Assembly: GCF_000271305.1 (NCBI RefSeq)
Contig: NZ_AKGD01000001.1
Coordinates: 372,001 to 436,000 of the forward strand
Reading direction: 5' to 3'
Length of the DNA: 64,000 nt
Source of the DNA: Hydrocarboniphaga effusa AP103
Lineage (GTDB): Bacteria > Pseudomonadota > Gammaproteobacteria > Nevskiales > Nevskiaceae
The notes under the pieces: generated by a model
What the model was told of the DNA's origin: nothing
The model's database searches: none
Seen by the model: only the letters and a program-made list of their open reading frames with translations
Shown here: positions 1 to 7,463 of the stretch, piece after piece
How positions within the stretch are numbered: position 1 is the stretch's first letter
Layout: each line of letters begins with the position of its first letter
Translations under genes and position numbers: made by a program

Positions 1-291
1 CTGAACTGGCTCGGCTCGCTCTATCGCGAGAACGGCGATTTCAAACGCGCCGAAGAGGCTTACCAGAAGGCGATCAAGGCCAAGCCCGACTACGCGCCGG
101 CCCAGCTCAATCTGGGCATTCTCTACGACGTGTCGCTGCGCCAGCCGCAGAACGCGCTCGCCGCCTATCGCGAATACCAGCGCATCGCCGGACCGAAGAA
201 CCAGAACCTCATGGTCAGCGTCTGGATCAAGGAGCTCGAAGACAGCACGACGACGCGCACCGCGTCCGCTACGGCGGAGTCGGCACGATGA
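1..291 (+). CDS. TPR-repeat protein, C-terminal part (5' truncated by window edge)
   Basis: The open frame enters from the left edge and ends at TGA 289-291. The visible 96 residues contain tetratricopeptide-type helices (RAEEAYQKAIKAKPDYAPAQ, then LNLGILYD), the usual A/Y/P-rich TPR pattern, followed by a polar tail rich in Thr and Ala. TPR proteins act as docking scaffolds and carry no catalytic residues. The stop overlaps the next start codon (ATGA), so it is co-translated with the exported protein and the ExbB/ExbD/TonB-like genes that follow. In comparable clusters a TPR protein accompanies the energy-coupling complex, so a periplasmic scaffold role is a reasonable inference. The start, signal peptide and total repeat number lie outside the window. 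Confidence 0.8.
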   Translation: MNWLGSLYRENGDFKRAEEAYQKAIKAKPDYAPAQLNLGILYDVSLRQPQNALAAYREYQRIAGPKNQNLMVSVWIKELEDSTTTRTASATAESAR

Positions 292-569
292 AGACCGCAC
301 TGTTCTTCGCAGCGGTCTTCGGCTTCGGCTGTACCGCAGTCGCACAGGCTGCCGACGACGCCATCGGCACGCGCATCATCGGCGACGAGGAAGCCGCGCT
401 CGGCCTCACGATCACGCCCTGGCAGGAGGAAAGCCCGGTCGAGATGGATCGCCCGCCGCTGCTGCTCGAACCCGGCGCCGAGAAGATCAACGCCGCCGAG
501 CTCAAGAGCCGCGTGCGCACGCAGCAAACCATCTCCGCATTCCGCCGATCGAGCGTCGATCCGCGCTGA
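288..569 (+). CDS. Small exported protein of unknown function
   Basis: This 93-residue protein starts with a clear Sec signal (MKTALFFAAVFGFG, cleavage likely after AVAQA), giving a mature acidic protein of about 72 residues. It contains two proline-containing acidic stretches (PWQEESPVEMDRPP) and ends in a basic segment (RSSVDPR). I recognise no domain. The start overlaps the stop of the TPR gene by 4 nt, and the ExbB-like gene follows after 78 nt, so it belongs to the energy-coupling operon. A periplasmic accessory role for the TonB/ExbB-like complex is inferred from context only. Confidence 0.65.
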   Translation: MKTALFFAAVFGFGCTAVAQAADDAIGTRIIGDEEAALGLTITPWQEESPVEMDRPPLLLEPGAEKINAAELKSRVRTQQTISAFRRSSVDPR

Positions 570-647
570 AGCTTTCGCGCTTCAGGGCCCGCCGCCATCG
601 CGAACGCTCGCATCCATCTTTCAACCACCACAGAGGTCTCGCTCACC

Positions 648-1280
648 ATGGAGTTGTTCAACCACGTCATCCGTTTTTTCCAGGCTGGCGGCGCATTCAT
701 GTATCCCATTGCGCTGGTGCTGGCGCTGGCGCTGGCCGTGGGGGTGGAGCGGGTGATCTTTCTGGGTCGCACCGAGCGTGAGAATCGCAACCTGTGGGCG
801 AAGATCGCGCCGCTGCTCAAGGCCGGCGACTTGAACGAGGCCGAGCGCCTGGCCAGCGAATCCGACACCGCCGTCGGCAAGCTGCTGACCACCGGCTTCG
901 CCCAGGCCCGCGTCGACAACCGTCGCTCCGAAGTCGAGATCGCCACCGAGGAAGGCCTCATGGAAGTGCTGCCCGCCATCGAGCGCCGCACGCACTATCT
1001 CGGCACCTTCTCCAACATGTCGACCCTGCTCGGCCTGCTCGGCACCGTGCTCGGTCTGATCGGTGCGTTCGCGGCTTTGGGCAACGCCGATCCGGCCGAG
1101 AAGGCGGACTTGTTGTCGGCGGGTATTTCCGAAGCCATGAACTGCACGGCCTTCGGCCTGATGGTCGCCATTCCGTCGCTGCTCGCCCATGCCTGGCTCA
1201 GCAGCCGCACCACCGAGCTCATCGACACGCTCGAGTCGGTCTGCTCGCGTTTCGTCTCCGCCGTCTGCAAGCGCCGCTGA
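648..1280 (+). CDS. MotA/TolQ/ExbB-family proton channel protein
   Basis: The 210-residue protein has the ExbB/TolQ layout: a first transmembrane helix near residues 20-40 (MYPIALVLALALAVGVE), a long cytoplasmic region, then two membrane helices, the second-last carrying the family signature NMSTLLGLLGTVLGLIGAF near residue 122 and the last around MNCTAFGLMVAIPSLLAHAW. Such proteins form the pentameric proton channel that powers TonB- or TolA-like proteins across the periplasm. It lies directly before two ExbD-like genes and a TonB/AgmX-like gene. No typical Shine-Dalgarno is obvious, but the ATG at 648 starts just before the first helix. The subtype (ExbB, TolQ or gliding-motility AglR type) cannot be fixed from sequence; the neighbours favour an ExbB/AglR-like role. 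Confidence 0.88.
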   Translation: MELFNHVIRFFQAGGAFMYPIALVLALALAVGVERVIFLGRTERENRNLWAKIAPLLKAGDLNEAERLASESDTAVGKLLTTGFAQARVDNRRSEVEIATEEGLMEVLPAIERRTHYLGTFSNMSTLLGLLGTVLGLIGAFAALGNADPAEKADLLSAGISEAMNCTAFGLMVAIPSLLAHAWLSSRTTELIDTLESVCSRFVSAVCKRR

Positions 1281-1287
1281 GTTGGTC

Positions 1288-1866
1288 ATGACGACTCCGG
1301 TCCTTCTCGAGGAAGAAGACCAGGCGCCCCGCAAGGCCCGGCGCACGCGCCGGCTCGAGCGGCATCTGAAGCGCGGCGGCAACGAGGAGCTCAACATCGT
1401 CTCGATGATCGACGTGTTCGCGGTGCTGGTGTTCTTCCTGCTCGTGAGTTCGTCGATCGCGGCCGCGCGCTTGAACGTGCTGTCGCTGAACCTGCCGTCG
1501 AACGATCAGGCCACGCCACCCGAGAAGCTGCCGCTGCAGCTGACGGTGAGCCTGCTGCCCGGTGCGATGGTGGTGTCCGATCGCAATGGCGCGATTCGCA
1601 AGCTCGACAACACGCCAGCCGGCTACAACATCCAGGCGCTGTCCGAAGTGCTCGTCGAGACCAAGAAGGCGGCGCCTTCGGAGAACAGCCTGACGCTGCT
1701 GGTGGCGCCCGATGTGCCCTACGACGATGTCGTGAAGGTCATGGACGCCGCACGCCTGACGCCGGCCGAGGCGCGCAACCTGGGCCTGCCGCGCGAGCTG
1801 TATCCGCTGATCTCGCTCGGCGATGCGCAGGGCACCACGCCGGTTTCGCCGGGAGCTACACCATGA
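1288..1866 (+). CDS. ExbD/TolR-family biopolymer transport protein (copy 1)
   Basis: Starting at ATG 1288, 7 nt after the ExbB-like stop, this gives 192 residues; a longer frame from 1189 would overlap the ExbB gene and is less likely. A basic N-terminus (KARRTRRLERHLK) is followed by a single membrane helix, NIVSMIDVFAVLVFFLLVSS, which holds the ExbD/TolR membrane Asp that couples proton flow. The rest is a periplasmic domain. It overlaps the next ExbD-like gene by 4 nt. Two consecutive ExbD-type proteins plus one channel protein are typical of AglR/AglS-type or TonB2-like systems rather than the canonical single exbBD pair. The C-terminus is longer than that of classical ExbD (about 140 residues). 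Confidence 0.85.
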   Translation: MTTPVLLEEEDQAPRKARRTRRLERHLKRGGNEELNIVSMIDVFAVLVFFLLVSSSIAAARLNVLSLNLPSNDQATPPEKLPLQLTVSLLPGAMVVSDRNGAIRKLDNTPAGYNIQALSEVLVETKKAAPSENSLTLLVAPDVPYDDVVKVMDAARLTPAEARNLGLPRELYPLISLGDAQGTTPVSPGATP

Positions 1867-2369
1867 GCTCGCGCCGGAGAGACCGCCGCACCGAGCGAGC
1901 TGTCCGCCGCAAGAGCCAGACGGTGGTCATCAACATCGTCTCGCTGATCGACATCTTCGCGATGCTGGTCTTCTACCTGCTCGTCAACGCGCTGGTGGTC
2001 GAAGTGATTCCGAGCCCGCGCTCGCTGACCTTGCCCGAGTCGGTCATCAAGGATCAGCCGCGCCTGTCGGTCACCATCGTCGTCACGCCCGACAGCATCC
2101 TGGTCGACAACCAGCCGGTGATGTCGACCGCGCAGGCGCTGGCCGCCGACGTCAAGCTGCTCGCCCCGCTCAAGTCCGCCCTGCTGCTCGCCCCGCTCAT
2201 GCAGGTCGAAGGCGATGCCCAGAACCGCCTCACCCGCGGAGAAGTCAACATCGTCGCCGACAAGTCCATCCCCTATCGCCTGCTCAAGAAAGTGATGGCC
2301 ACCTGCACCGACACGCGCTTCGCTCGCATCTCGCTCGCTGTCGTCGAGAAGAAAGGCAGCAGCTTGTGA
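1863..2369 (+). CDS. ExbD/TolR-family biopolymer transport protein (copy 2)
   Basis: This 168-residue ExbD/TolR protein starts inside the stop of copy 1 (ATGA). The basic N-terminus (RRRDRRTERAVRRKSQ) precedes one transmembrane segment, NIVSLIDIFAMLVFYLLVNA, with the conserved membrane Asp. The periplasmic part ends with DKSIPYRLLKKVMATC, the usual ExbD pattern of a beta strand then the 'vs.v...' helix. It clearly diverges from copy 1 outside the helix, so the pair may form a heteromeric stator component. It is followed by a short palindromic intergenic repeat and then the TonB/AgmX-like gene. Confidence 0.86.
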   Translation: MSSRRRDRRTERAVRRKSQTVVINIVSLIDIFAMLVFYLLVNALVVEVIPSPRSLTLPESVIKDQPRLSVTIVVTPDSILVDNQPVMSTAQALAADVKLLAPLKSALLLAPLMQVEGDAQNRLTRGEVNIVADKSIPYRLLKKVMATCTDTRFARISLAVVEKKGSSL

Positions 2370-2389
2370 AGCCCGATCTCGCTTTGCCT

Positions 2390-2410
2390 CCCTCTCCCTG
2401 CGGGAGAGGG
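2390..2410. repeat. Short palindromic REP-like element
   Basis: CCCTCTCCC, a 3-nt loop and GGGAGAGGG form a perfect 9-bp hairpin in the gap between the second exbD-like gene and the TonB-like gene. The same arm sequence recurs at 34813-34822, 35193-35245, 41204-41256 and 41291-41340, so it belongs to a dispersed palindromic repeat family. It has no T tract and could modestly affect mRNA decay within the operon. Confidence 0.7.
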
Positions 2411-2507
2411 ACCGAGGGTGAGGGAGCTGCCGACTTGAGCCAGTTTCGCCATCGCGGCTTGTCCCTCACGTCTGGATGACGCCAGCCAGCACAACCGTAC
2501 CCATTCT

Positions 2508-3509
2508 ATGACCGCCGCCACCTTCCATAACCAACCCCTCGGACTCGACTCCTGGGGCATCGCCCAGGAAAGCGATCGCAAATTCAGGCGCATCGTCGGC
2601 CGCGTGCTGGTGCCGGTGGCGGTCTGCGCGATCGTGATTCCGTGGCTGCACTTCGAGATCGCGGAGCAGGAAGTCATCACGCCGGTCGCCGAACTCATCG
2701 TGCTGCCCGAACCCGAACTGCCGAAGGTCCAGCCGCAGCCCGAAGAAAAACCCGAGCCCAAAGCCGAGCCGGCCAAGCAGGCGCGCGCCGAAACCAAGCC
2801 GCTTCCGACCACGCCGGCCGAAAAGCCCAAGCCAGCGGAACAGGCCTCGCAAGCCGCAGCCGCGCCGAATGCGGCCCGCGAACTCGCAAGCCGCTCCGGC
2901 ATCATGCAGTTCAACGATCGCCTGTCGGCCATGCGCACCGATGATGCGCTGGAGGCCGCGAATCAGGCGCTGCTGACGAGCGATGCACCGAATCCGCGCT
3001 CGGCCGCCAGCACCTCGGCGCTGGGCGCTTCGATCGCCGGAGCGGCCGCTTCCCGCAGCGGCGGCGGGACGAACACCAACGGCATCGCCGGAAACGACGC
3101 CGGCACCCGTTTGGGCTCGCGTCGCACAGAAGCCGTGCAAAGCGGCATCGGATATGGTCGCGGCAACGGTGGGGGCAGCGCGGCCGGCGCGGGTTCGGGC
3201 GCTGGCCCGGCGGCTACGCGCACCCCGCAAGAAATCCAGCTCGTTTTCGATCGCAACAAGACCGCCTTCTTCGCGCTGTTCAATCGTGCGGCGCGCAGCA
3301 ATCCAAACATGGGCGCCGGCACCATCGTGATGCGCCTGACGATCCAGGCGGATGGCTCGGTGTCCGATTGCGCACTGGTATCGAGCAGCTTCGGCGATCC
3401 GGAACTCGAAGAAAAGATTCTGCAGCGCGTGCGATTGATGAATTTCGGAGCGAAGAACGTCGGCGTCTTCGTCTATCCGAACTATCCGCTCGCCTATCTG
3501 CCGCCGTGA
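2508..3509 (+). CDS. TonB-like / AgmX-PglI C-terminal domain energy transducer
   Basis: The 333-residue protein has one N-terminal membrane helix (VLVPVAVCAIVIPWLHF, near residues 34-50), a Pro/Glu/Lys-rich periplasm-spanning stretch (residues about 65-115, e.g. EKPEPKAEPAKQ), a Gly/Ser-rich low-complexity region, and a C-terminal AgmX/PglI-like domain from about residue 240 (MGAGTIVMRLTIQADGSVSD, ending in QRVRLMNFG). This is the architecture of TonB-type transducers driven by ExbB/ExbD, and the AgmX-type C-terminus is known from gliding-motility and related envelope machines. It stands at the end of the ExbB-ExbD-ExbD run, so it is probably the arm energised by that complex. The outer-membrane client is not identifiable here. 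Confidence 0.82.
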   Translation: MTAATFHNQPLGLDSWGIAQESDRKFRRIVGRVLVPVAVCAIVIPWLHFEIAEQEVITPVAELIVLPEPELPKVQPQPEEKPEPKAEPAKQARAETKPLPTTPAEKPKPAEQASQAAAAPNAARELASRSGIMQFNDRLSAMRTDDALEAANQALLTSDAPNPRSAASTSALGASIAGAAASRSGGGTNTNGIAGNDAGTRLGSRRTEAVQSGIGYGRGNGGGSAAGAGSGAGPAATRTPQEIQLVFDRNKTAFFALFNRAARSNPNMGAGTIVMRLTIQADGSVSDCALVSSSFGDPELEEKILQRVRLMNFGAKNVGVFVYPNYPLAYLPP

Positions 3510-3700
3510 ACGCCTTGAGCCCTCGAGCCAGCGAGAGGTCATCGAGGCGGGCCCGCTTCCGGCTTTTGCGCGATCTGGTGATCGCCAGCCTGGTGCTCGC
3601 GGCCGTCGCGAGCGCCTGCGTCTATGCCTTCAGCCGGCTGGTTCCGATGCTCGTGGCCAGCCCCGAAGCCGATTGCAGCGTTCGGAACTCCAAAAGCTGA
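3506..3700 (+). CDS. Small single-pass membrane protein
   Basis: A GTG at 3506 overlaps the preceding stop (GTGA) and opens a 64-residue frame: a basic Arg/Ser-rich N-terminus (SSRRARFRLLRD), one hydrophobic helix (LVIASLVLAAVASACVYAF) and a short periplasmic tail with one Cys. The 4-nt overlap argues for translational coupling and a real gene, although no family is recognised. A longer in-frame start at 3368 would lie inside the TonB-like gene and is unlikely. Possibly an accessory subunit of the energy-coupling complex. Confidence 0.5.
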   Translation: MNALSPRASERSSRRARFRLLRDLVIASLVLAAVASACVYAFSRLVPMLVASPEADCSVRNSKS

Positions 3701-3811
3701 ACGCCGACTGATTCAGCGGTCATGTATTGGCATGCTGATTGCTGTATGACAGGCACGCAACGATAACGCGTGTTGTTTTCGAGCAAAGACGCTCGATCTA
3801 CCGGATACCGA

Positions 3812-3870
3812 AGTCCACGTTTTGGCCCCCAACCTTGTTACTGGGGTCAGCACGTGGACTTTTTTGTTTT
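3812..3870 (+). terminator. Intrinsic terminator after the energy-coupling operon
   Basis: AGTCCACGT (3812-3820) pairs perfectly with ACGTGGACT (3852-3860). An inner CCCCA/TGGGG stem is nested inside, and TTTTTTGTTTT follows. It lies about 110 nt after the last upstream gene and about 165 nt before the DUF3034 start, so it most simply ends the upstream operon. The remaining 3871-4036 stretch must then hold the promoter of the redox cluster; I see no clear sigma-70 boxes there, only a good ribosome site (GAGGGAG) before 4037. Confidence 0.75.
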
Positions 3871-4036
3871 GGGCTCCGGAGGATGTTCCGAGGCAATGAA
3901 CGCAGTGGACCGCGTGGGGAGCCGAAGGAAAACGAGCAGAACGTCCTGTCGCTGTGCGGTACGAACGAAAAGTGTTCCGGAGGCGGAGGCTTTTCATCCA
4001 ACAAGCAGTAACGCAACCAATAGAGGGAGTTGAGGC

Positions 4037-5116
4037 ATGAAAGGGTCGAAGGCAAATGGATCTCGTTGGATCAAGTCGGCGGCGTTCGCGGCGTTGAGCT
4101 TGTTCTCCACGGGTTCCTGGGCGGGTATGTACAACGACGGCAAGGTGTTTCTGACCGGCGGTGTGTTCACGGTTGACGGCGCGGGCGGTGGTGGCGCGGT
4201 GCCGTGGGCAACCATTACGGGCTATGAAAGCCGTGACGGCATCAACGGCGGCGTAGGCTTCACGTATGTGCGTCTGCCGAACTACGACATCAACTGGATC
4301 GGCGGTTCGGTCGGCTTCTACGATCGCTTTGAGCTTTCGTATGTCAACGTCAAATTGACGACCGACCTGTCGAACGTCAATACGGTCGCCATGGCGGCTG
4401 ACGCCCTGGGTCTTGCCGGGAATCTTGGCCTCGACCCCCACGGCAGCAAGCTGCAAATGGATACCTACGGCGCCAAGGTGCGTCTGTTCGGCGATGCGGT
4501 TTACACCTCCGACAGCTTCATCCCGCAGACTTCTCTCGGATTTCTGTACAAAAACAACACCACGCCGGAGTTCACTCGCACTCTGAGCGCCGACAAGGCC
4601 AAGGACTGGGAAGCCTATCTTGCGTTCACCAAGGTGTTCTTCCGCTACAGCACGCTGGTCAACTTGACGGTCCGCTATAGCGCTGCCAACCAGATCGGCC
4701 TGACCGGCTTCGGCGAGTGCAACAACGGCCGTACGGAGTGCGATGACGACAAGGATTTCCGCTTCGAGTTCTCGACGGCTTATCTGTTGCAGAAGAACTT
4801 CGCCATCGGTGGTGAGTACCAGCAGCACAGCAACAAGCAGAAGAACAAGCCAGTTGATGCAGGCAACCTGCTGTCCACCAACGACAACGGTGACGCACTC
4901 TTGAATCCGCTGATCGGAGGTATCGTTGGCGGCGTAGTAGGCGCAACCGGACTTCGCAATACGCTCGCGCAAAATGAGTCTGACTGGTACGACTTCTTCT
5001 TCGCCTACGCGCCGAACAAGAATTACTCGCTGACGTTCGCCTATCTGTTCCTGGGTGACATTGCGGTTGCTCGCGAGCAGAACGGTCTCTACTTCTCCCT
5101 GCACGCCACGTTCTAA
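4037..5116 (+). CDS. DUF3034-family outer-membrane protein
   Basis: The 359-residue protein has a Sec signal (AAFAALSLFSTGSWA, cleavage near residue 29) followed by repeated amphipathic beta strands and a C-terminal Phe (GLYFSLHATF), features of an outer-membrane barrel. The sequence (GMYNDGKVFLTGGV... near the mature start, then a GINGGVGFTYVRLP strand) fits the DUF3034 family as I recall it, whose members have no defined function. A strong GAGGGAG ribosome site precedes ATG 4037. It heads a co-directed set with an exported globin, a flavinylated FMN-binding protein, a PepSY protein and ApbE, so a role as outer-membrane partner or porin of that redox module is inferred, not shown. Confidence 0.75.
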   Translation: MKGSKANGSRWIKSAAFAALSLFSTGSWAGMYNDGKVFLTGGVFTVDGAGGGGAVPWATITGYESRDGINGGVGFTYVRLPNYDINWIGGSVGFYDRFELSYVNVKLTTDLSNVNTVAMAADALGLAGNLGLDPHGSKLQMDTYGAKVRLFGDAVYTSDSFIPQTSLGFLYKNNTTPEFTRTLSADKAKDWEAYLAFTKVFFRYSTLVNLTVRYSAANQIGLTGFGECNNGRTECDDDKDFRFEFSTAYLLQKNFAIGGEYQQHSNKQKNKPVDAGNLLSTNDNGDALLNPLIGGIVGGVVGATGLRNTLAQNESDWYDFFFAYAPNKNYSLTFAYLFLGDIAVAREQNGLYFSLHATF

Positions 5117-5189
5117 AAAATCTAAAAGTGCATCCAGTAGCAAGACACACGTCGTAGCTCTATTGCACCTTTAACTGATGGAGATTTTC

Positions 5190-5660
5190 ATGAAAGTTTT
5201 CACCAAGAAGTTGTTCGCTGGCGCTGCGCTGTCGATCGCCGCGATGTCCTCCGCCCCATCGTTCGCCGGTGAGAATCCGACGAGCCCGATCATGGGTATC
5301 CCGGCTTCTTCGCTCGAAGAGTTCGGTGGCCGCGAAGGCGTCCGCGCCTGGGTCGAGAGCCTGTTCTACTACATCATGCTCGACAATCGCATCGCTCCGA
5401 TCTTCCGCGAATTCGGCAACCCGGAACGCCAGATCTTCCTCAACACGCAGCTCGAAACGATGGTGCTCGGCGGTCCGAACGAGTATCAGGGCGCCAGCAT
5501 GAGCGCGGCTCACGCTGACCTCGGCATCACCATGACGCAGTTCAACGCGGTGGTGGAAGCGGCTTACAACGCCTGCGAACGCAACGTGATCAAGTATCAC
5601 ACCTGCAACCAGCTCATCAACGCGCTGGCTCCGTTCACGGCCGACATCGTCACGCGCTAA
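5190..5660 (+). CDS. Exported group 1 truncated haemoglobin
   Basis: I chose ATG 5190 (GGAG at 5180-5183, 6 nt before it) over ATG 5178. The 156 residues begin with a Sec signal, MKVFTKKLFAGAALSIAAMS, likely cut after PSFAG, so the globin is periplasmic. The fold is group 1 truncated globin: FGGREGVRAW helix start, B-helix tyrosines (Tyr60/61), LGGPNEYQG and the proximal haem His108 in AAHADLGIT. Group 1 truncated globins bind O2 or NO and can dioxygenate NO when reduced by a partner flavin. Two cysteines (Cys129, Cys139) in the mature part could form a disulfide. An exported truncated globin is unusual; the next-door flavinylated FMN protein is an obvious candidate reductant. Confidence 0.88.
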   Translation: MKVFTKKLFAGAALSIAAMSSAPSFAGENPTSPIMGIPASSLEEFGGREGVRAWVESLFYYIMLDNRIAPIFREFGNPERQIFLNTQLETMVLGGPNEYQGASMSAAHADLGITMTQFNAVVEAAYNACERNVIKYHTCNQLINALAPFTADIVTR

Positions 5661-5723
5661 ATCTGATTCGTTTCCCGACGATTTCTTTGTCGAAGAAAAG
5701 CTCAGAAAGCGGTTAGCGTTTTT

Positions 5724-5763
5724 ACGAATCGGGGGCCGGGGCAGCCTGGCCTCCGATTCGTTC
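5724..5763 (+). terminator. Probable transcription terminator after the globin gene
   Basis: ACGAATCGG... pairs with ...CCGATTCGT (5724-5732 with 5753-5761), extended by GGCC/GGCC inside, giving a long GC-rich hairpin 64 nt after the globin stop. The following T tract is short (TTCTAT), so termination may be partial and read-through into the FMN-binding gene at 5899 is possible. Confidence 0.5.
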
Positions 5764-5898
5764 TATCTGCGTCTACGTTGTTTTGCTTGCACCGTTCAGC
5801 TGTTCGCCATCGCGGTAACCGACATCACTTTTTGCAGTCTGATTTTTGCAGCACTTTGCGGCACAAAAAACCACGAAACCTCTCAGAGGAATACAGAA

Positions 5899-6495
5899 AT
5901 GAAATCGACCTTCAGGAACCTCTTCTCCATCGGCTCCCGCAAGGCAGCCGTCGAGCATTCTTCGCTGCGCCGTTCGATGGTCGTTGCCGGCCTGTCGTTC
6001 CCGGTTGTCAGCTTCGTGTCCATGAGCGCTCGCGCCGCCGAAGGCCTCGAGAAGTTCTACAAGTACAACACCAAGCCCGAGGACTATCTCTCGGGCGTTT
6101 TCGGCGGCCAGGTTCCGGCCCCGCAAGTCGCCGACACCGCGGGCAAGAGCGGCGACATGCTGCAGCCACTGCCGCAGCGCACGCGCTACTGGCGTGCCAA
6201 CGGCAAAACCGTCTGGATCTTCGACGAGATCGGCAAGGCCGGCTATCTGCCAACCACCTGTGGCTTCGTCGTCAAGGGCGGCGCCATCGAATCGGCCAGC
6301 GTGTTGATCTACCGCGAATCGCGCGGGGATCAGATCGGCACGGCCGGCTTCCTGCAGCAGTTCGTTGGCGCGAAGTCATCGGGCGCGGGCATCGACAAGA
6401 ATGTCGACAACGTTTCGGGCGCGACCTACTCGGTCAACCTGATGAAACGCATGGCGCGTGTAGCACTGGCGCTGGACGCGTCGGTTCCGGCTTGA
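5899..6495 (+). CDS. FMN-binding domain protein, covalently flavinylated redox carrier
   Basis: The 198-residue protein carries a C-terminal FMN_bind domain (RnfG/NqrC-like). The ApbE target motif D-x-x-S-G-A-T is intact: Asp170, Ser173, Gly174, Ala175 and Thr176, the residue that normally receives FMN by a phosphoester bond. The N-terminus has a twin-arginine pair before the hydrophobic segment (SLRRSMVVAGLSFPVVSF) and ends SARA-AEG, compatible with Tat export, although the motif is not perfect. A good AGAGGAA ribosome site precedes ATG 5899. Together with the downstream PepSY membrane protein and ApbE it forms an extracytoplasmic flavin electron-transfer unit of the type found across bacteria. 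The electron acceptor is not known; the exported globin upstream is the nearest candidate. Confidence 0.88.
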   Translation: MKSTFRNLFSIGSRKAAVEHSSLRRSMVVAGLSFPVVSFVSMSARAAEGLEKFYKYNTKPEDYLSGVFGGQVPAPQVADTAGKSGDMLQPLPQRTRYWRANGKTVWIFDEIGKAGYLPTTCGFVVKGGAIESASVLIYRESRGDQIGTAGFLQQFVGAKSSGAGIDKNVDNVSGATYSVNLMKRMARVALALDASVPA

Positions 6496-6537
6496 GGCTG
6501 AGTGCCGGTAAGGCCCAACTCATCAGGTCCTACTGAC

Positions 6538-7431
6538 ATGTCCACCATGACCTCACCCAAGTCCCCTACCCCGCAGCCGACCAAGCCGAGAGGCGTGGTC
6601 GGACGTCTGCGGCATTTCAGTGAACAAGCGCTGTCCTCGCGCCGCCAGCACACGCAGGCTCGTCCCAAGACGAACCTGAGCATGACGCTGCGCACCTGGC
6701 ACAAGCGCATCGGCCTGTTCGCCTTCGTCTTCATGGGCTGGCTCGGCTTCAGCGGCTTTCTGATCAACCAGAGCGCGGATTGGGGCTATGACGTCAAACC
6801 CATCACCGCGAGCTGGGTGATGGCCTTGTACGGCCTGCATCCCGAGCCTCCGACCAAGGGCTACAACGTCGGCGGTCATTGGCTCGCGGAAGCGCAGGAC
6901 GCCTCGATGCTCGACGGCAAGCCGCTGAAGATGCGCATCAGCCATCAGCTCGGCATGGCGGTCGCCGGCTCGGCCGACAAGCCACTGCTGTTCATTGCGG
7001 AGCCGGAACGTGTATTCGTGCTTTCACCGACCGGTGATCTGGTCGATGAAATGAGCGGCTACACCTTGCCGGCACCGCAGGTTCGTCGTATCGGCACCAT
7101 TCCGGGCAATCCGTCGAAAGTCGTGATTCAGGACCTCGACGCCTACGTGACCAGCGATGGCCTCGGCTGGGAAAAGCTGCCCGTGAATTCGCCGGTCGAG
7201 TGGGCCGCGCCGGTCGATCTGCCCGAGGCACAGCGCAATGCGGCGATGCCGTTTTCGCTACCTTCGGTCACGCTCGAGCACGTCCTCGTCGACGCGCACA
7301 GCGGTCGCATCTTCGGCATCGGCGGAGCCTGGCTGATCAACTTCGTCGGCCTCGCCTCGATGGCGCTGAGCATCACCGGCGTCTGGATCATCTGGCGTAC
7401 CAACCAGCAGCGTAAAGCCGCTCGACGCTGA
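6538..7431 (+). CDS. PepSY-domain membrane protein (PepSY_TM type)
   Basis: ATG 6538 gives 297 residues; an in-frame GTG at 6502 would add 12 residues of no special character. A basic N-terminus leads into a first transmembrane helix (KRIGLFAFVFMGWLGFSGFL, near residue 55). A periplasmic PepSY-like region follows, and a second helix lies near the C-terminus (INFVGLASMALSITGVWIIW) before a basic tail. PepSY-TM proteins recur beside flavinylated FMN-binding proteins and ApbE and are thought to pass electrons across the inner membrane, as in ferric-reductase-like systems. The gene sits 42 nt after the FMN-binding gene and 32 nt before apbE. No cofactor ligands are certain by eye. Confidence 0.75.
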   Translation: MSTMTSPKSPTPQPTKPRGVVGRLRHFSEQALSSRRQHTQARPKTNLSMTLRTWHKRIGLFAFVFMGWLGFSGFLINQSADWGYDVKPITASWVMALYGLHPEPPTKGYNVGGHWLAEAQDASMLDGKPLKMRISHQLGMAVAGSADKPLLFIAEPERVFVLSPTGDLVDEMSGYTLPAPQVRRIGTIPGNPSKVVIQDLDAYVTSDGLGWEKLPVNSPVEWAAPVDLPEAQRNAAMPFSLPSVTLEHVLVDAHSGRIFGIGGAWLINFVGLASMALSITGVWIIWRTNQQRKAARR

Positions 7432-7463
7432 CCCCCACAACGACGGCCACCCGCAGGTAGCCC

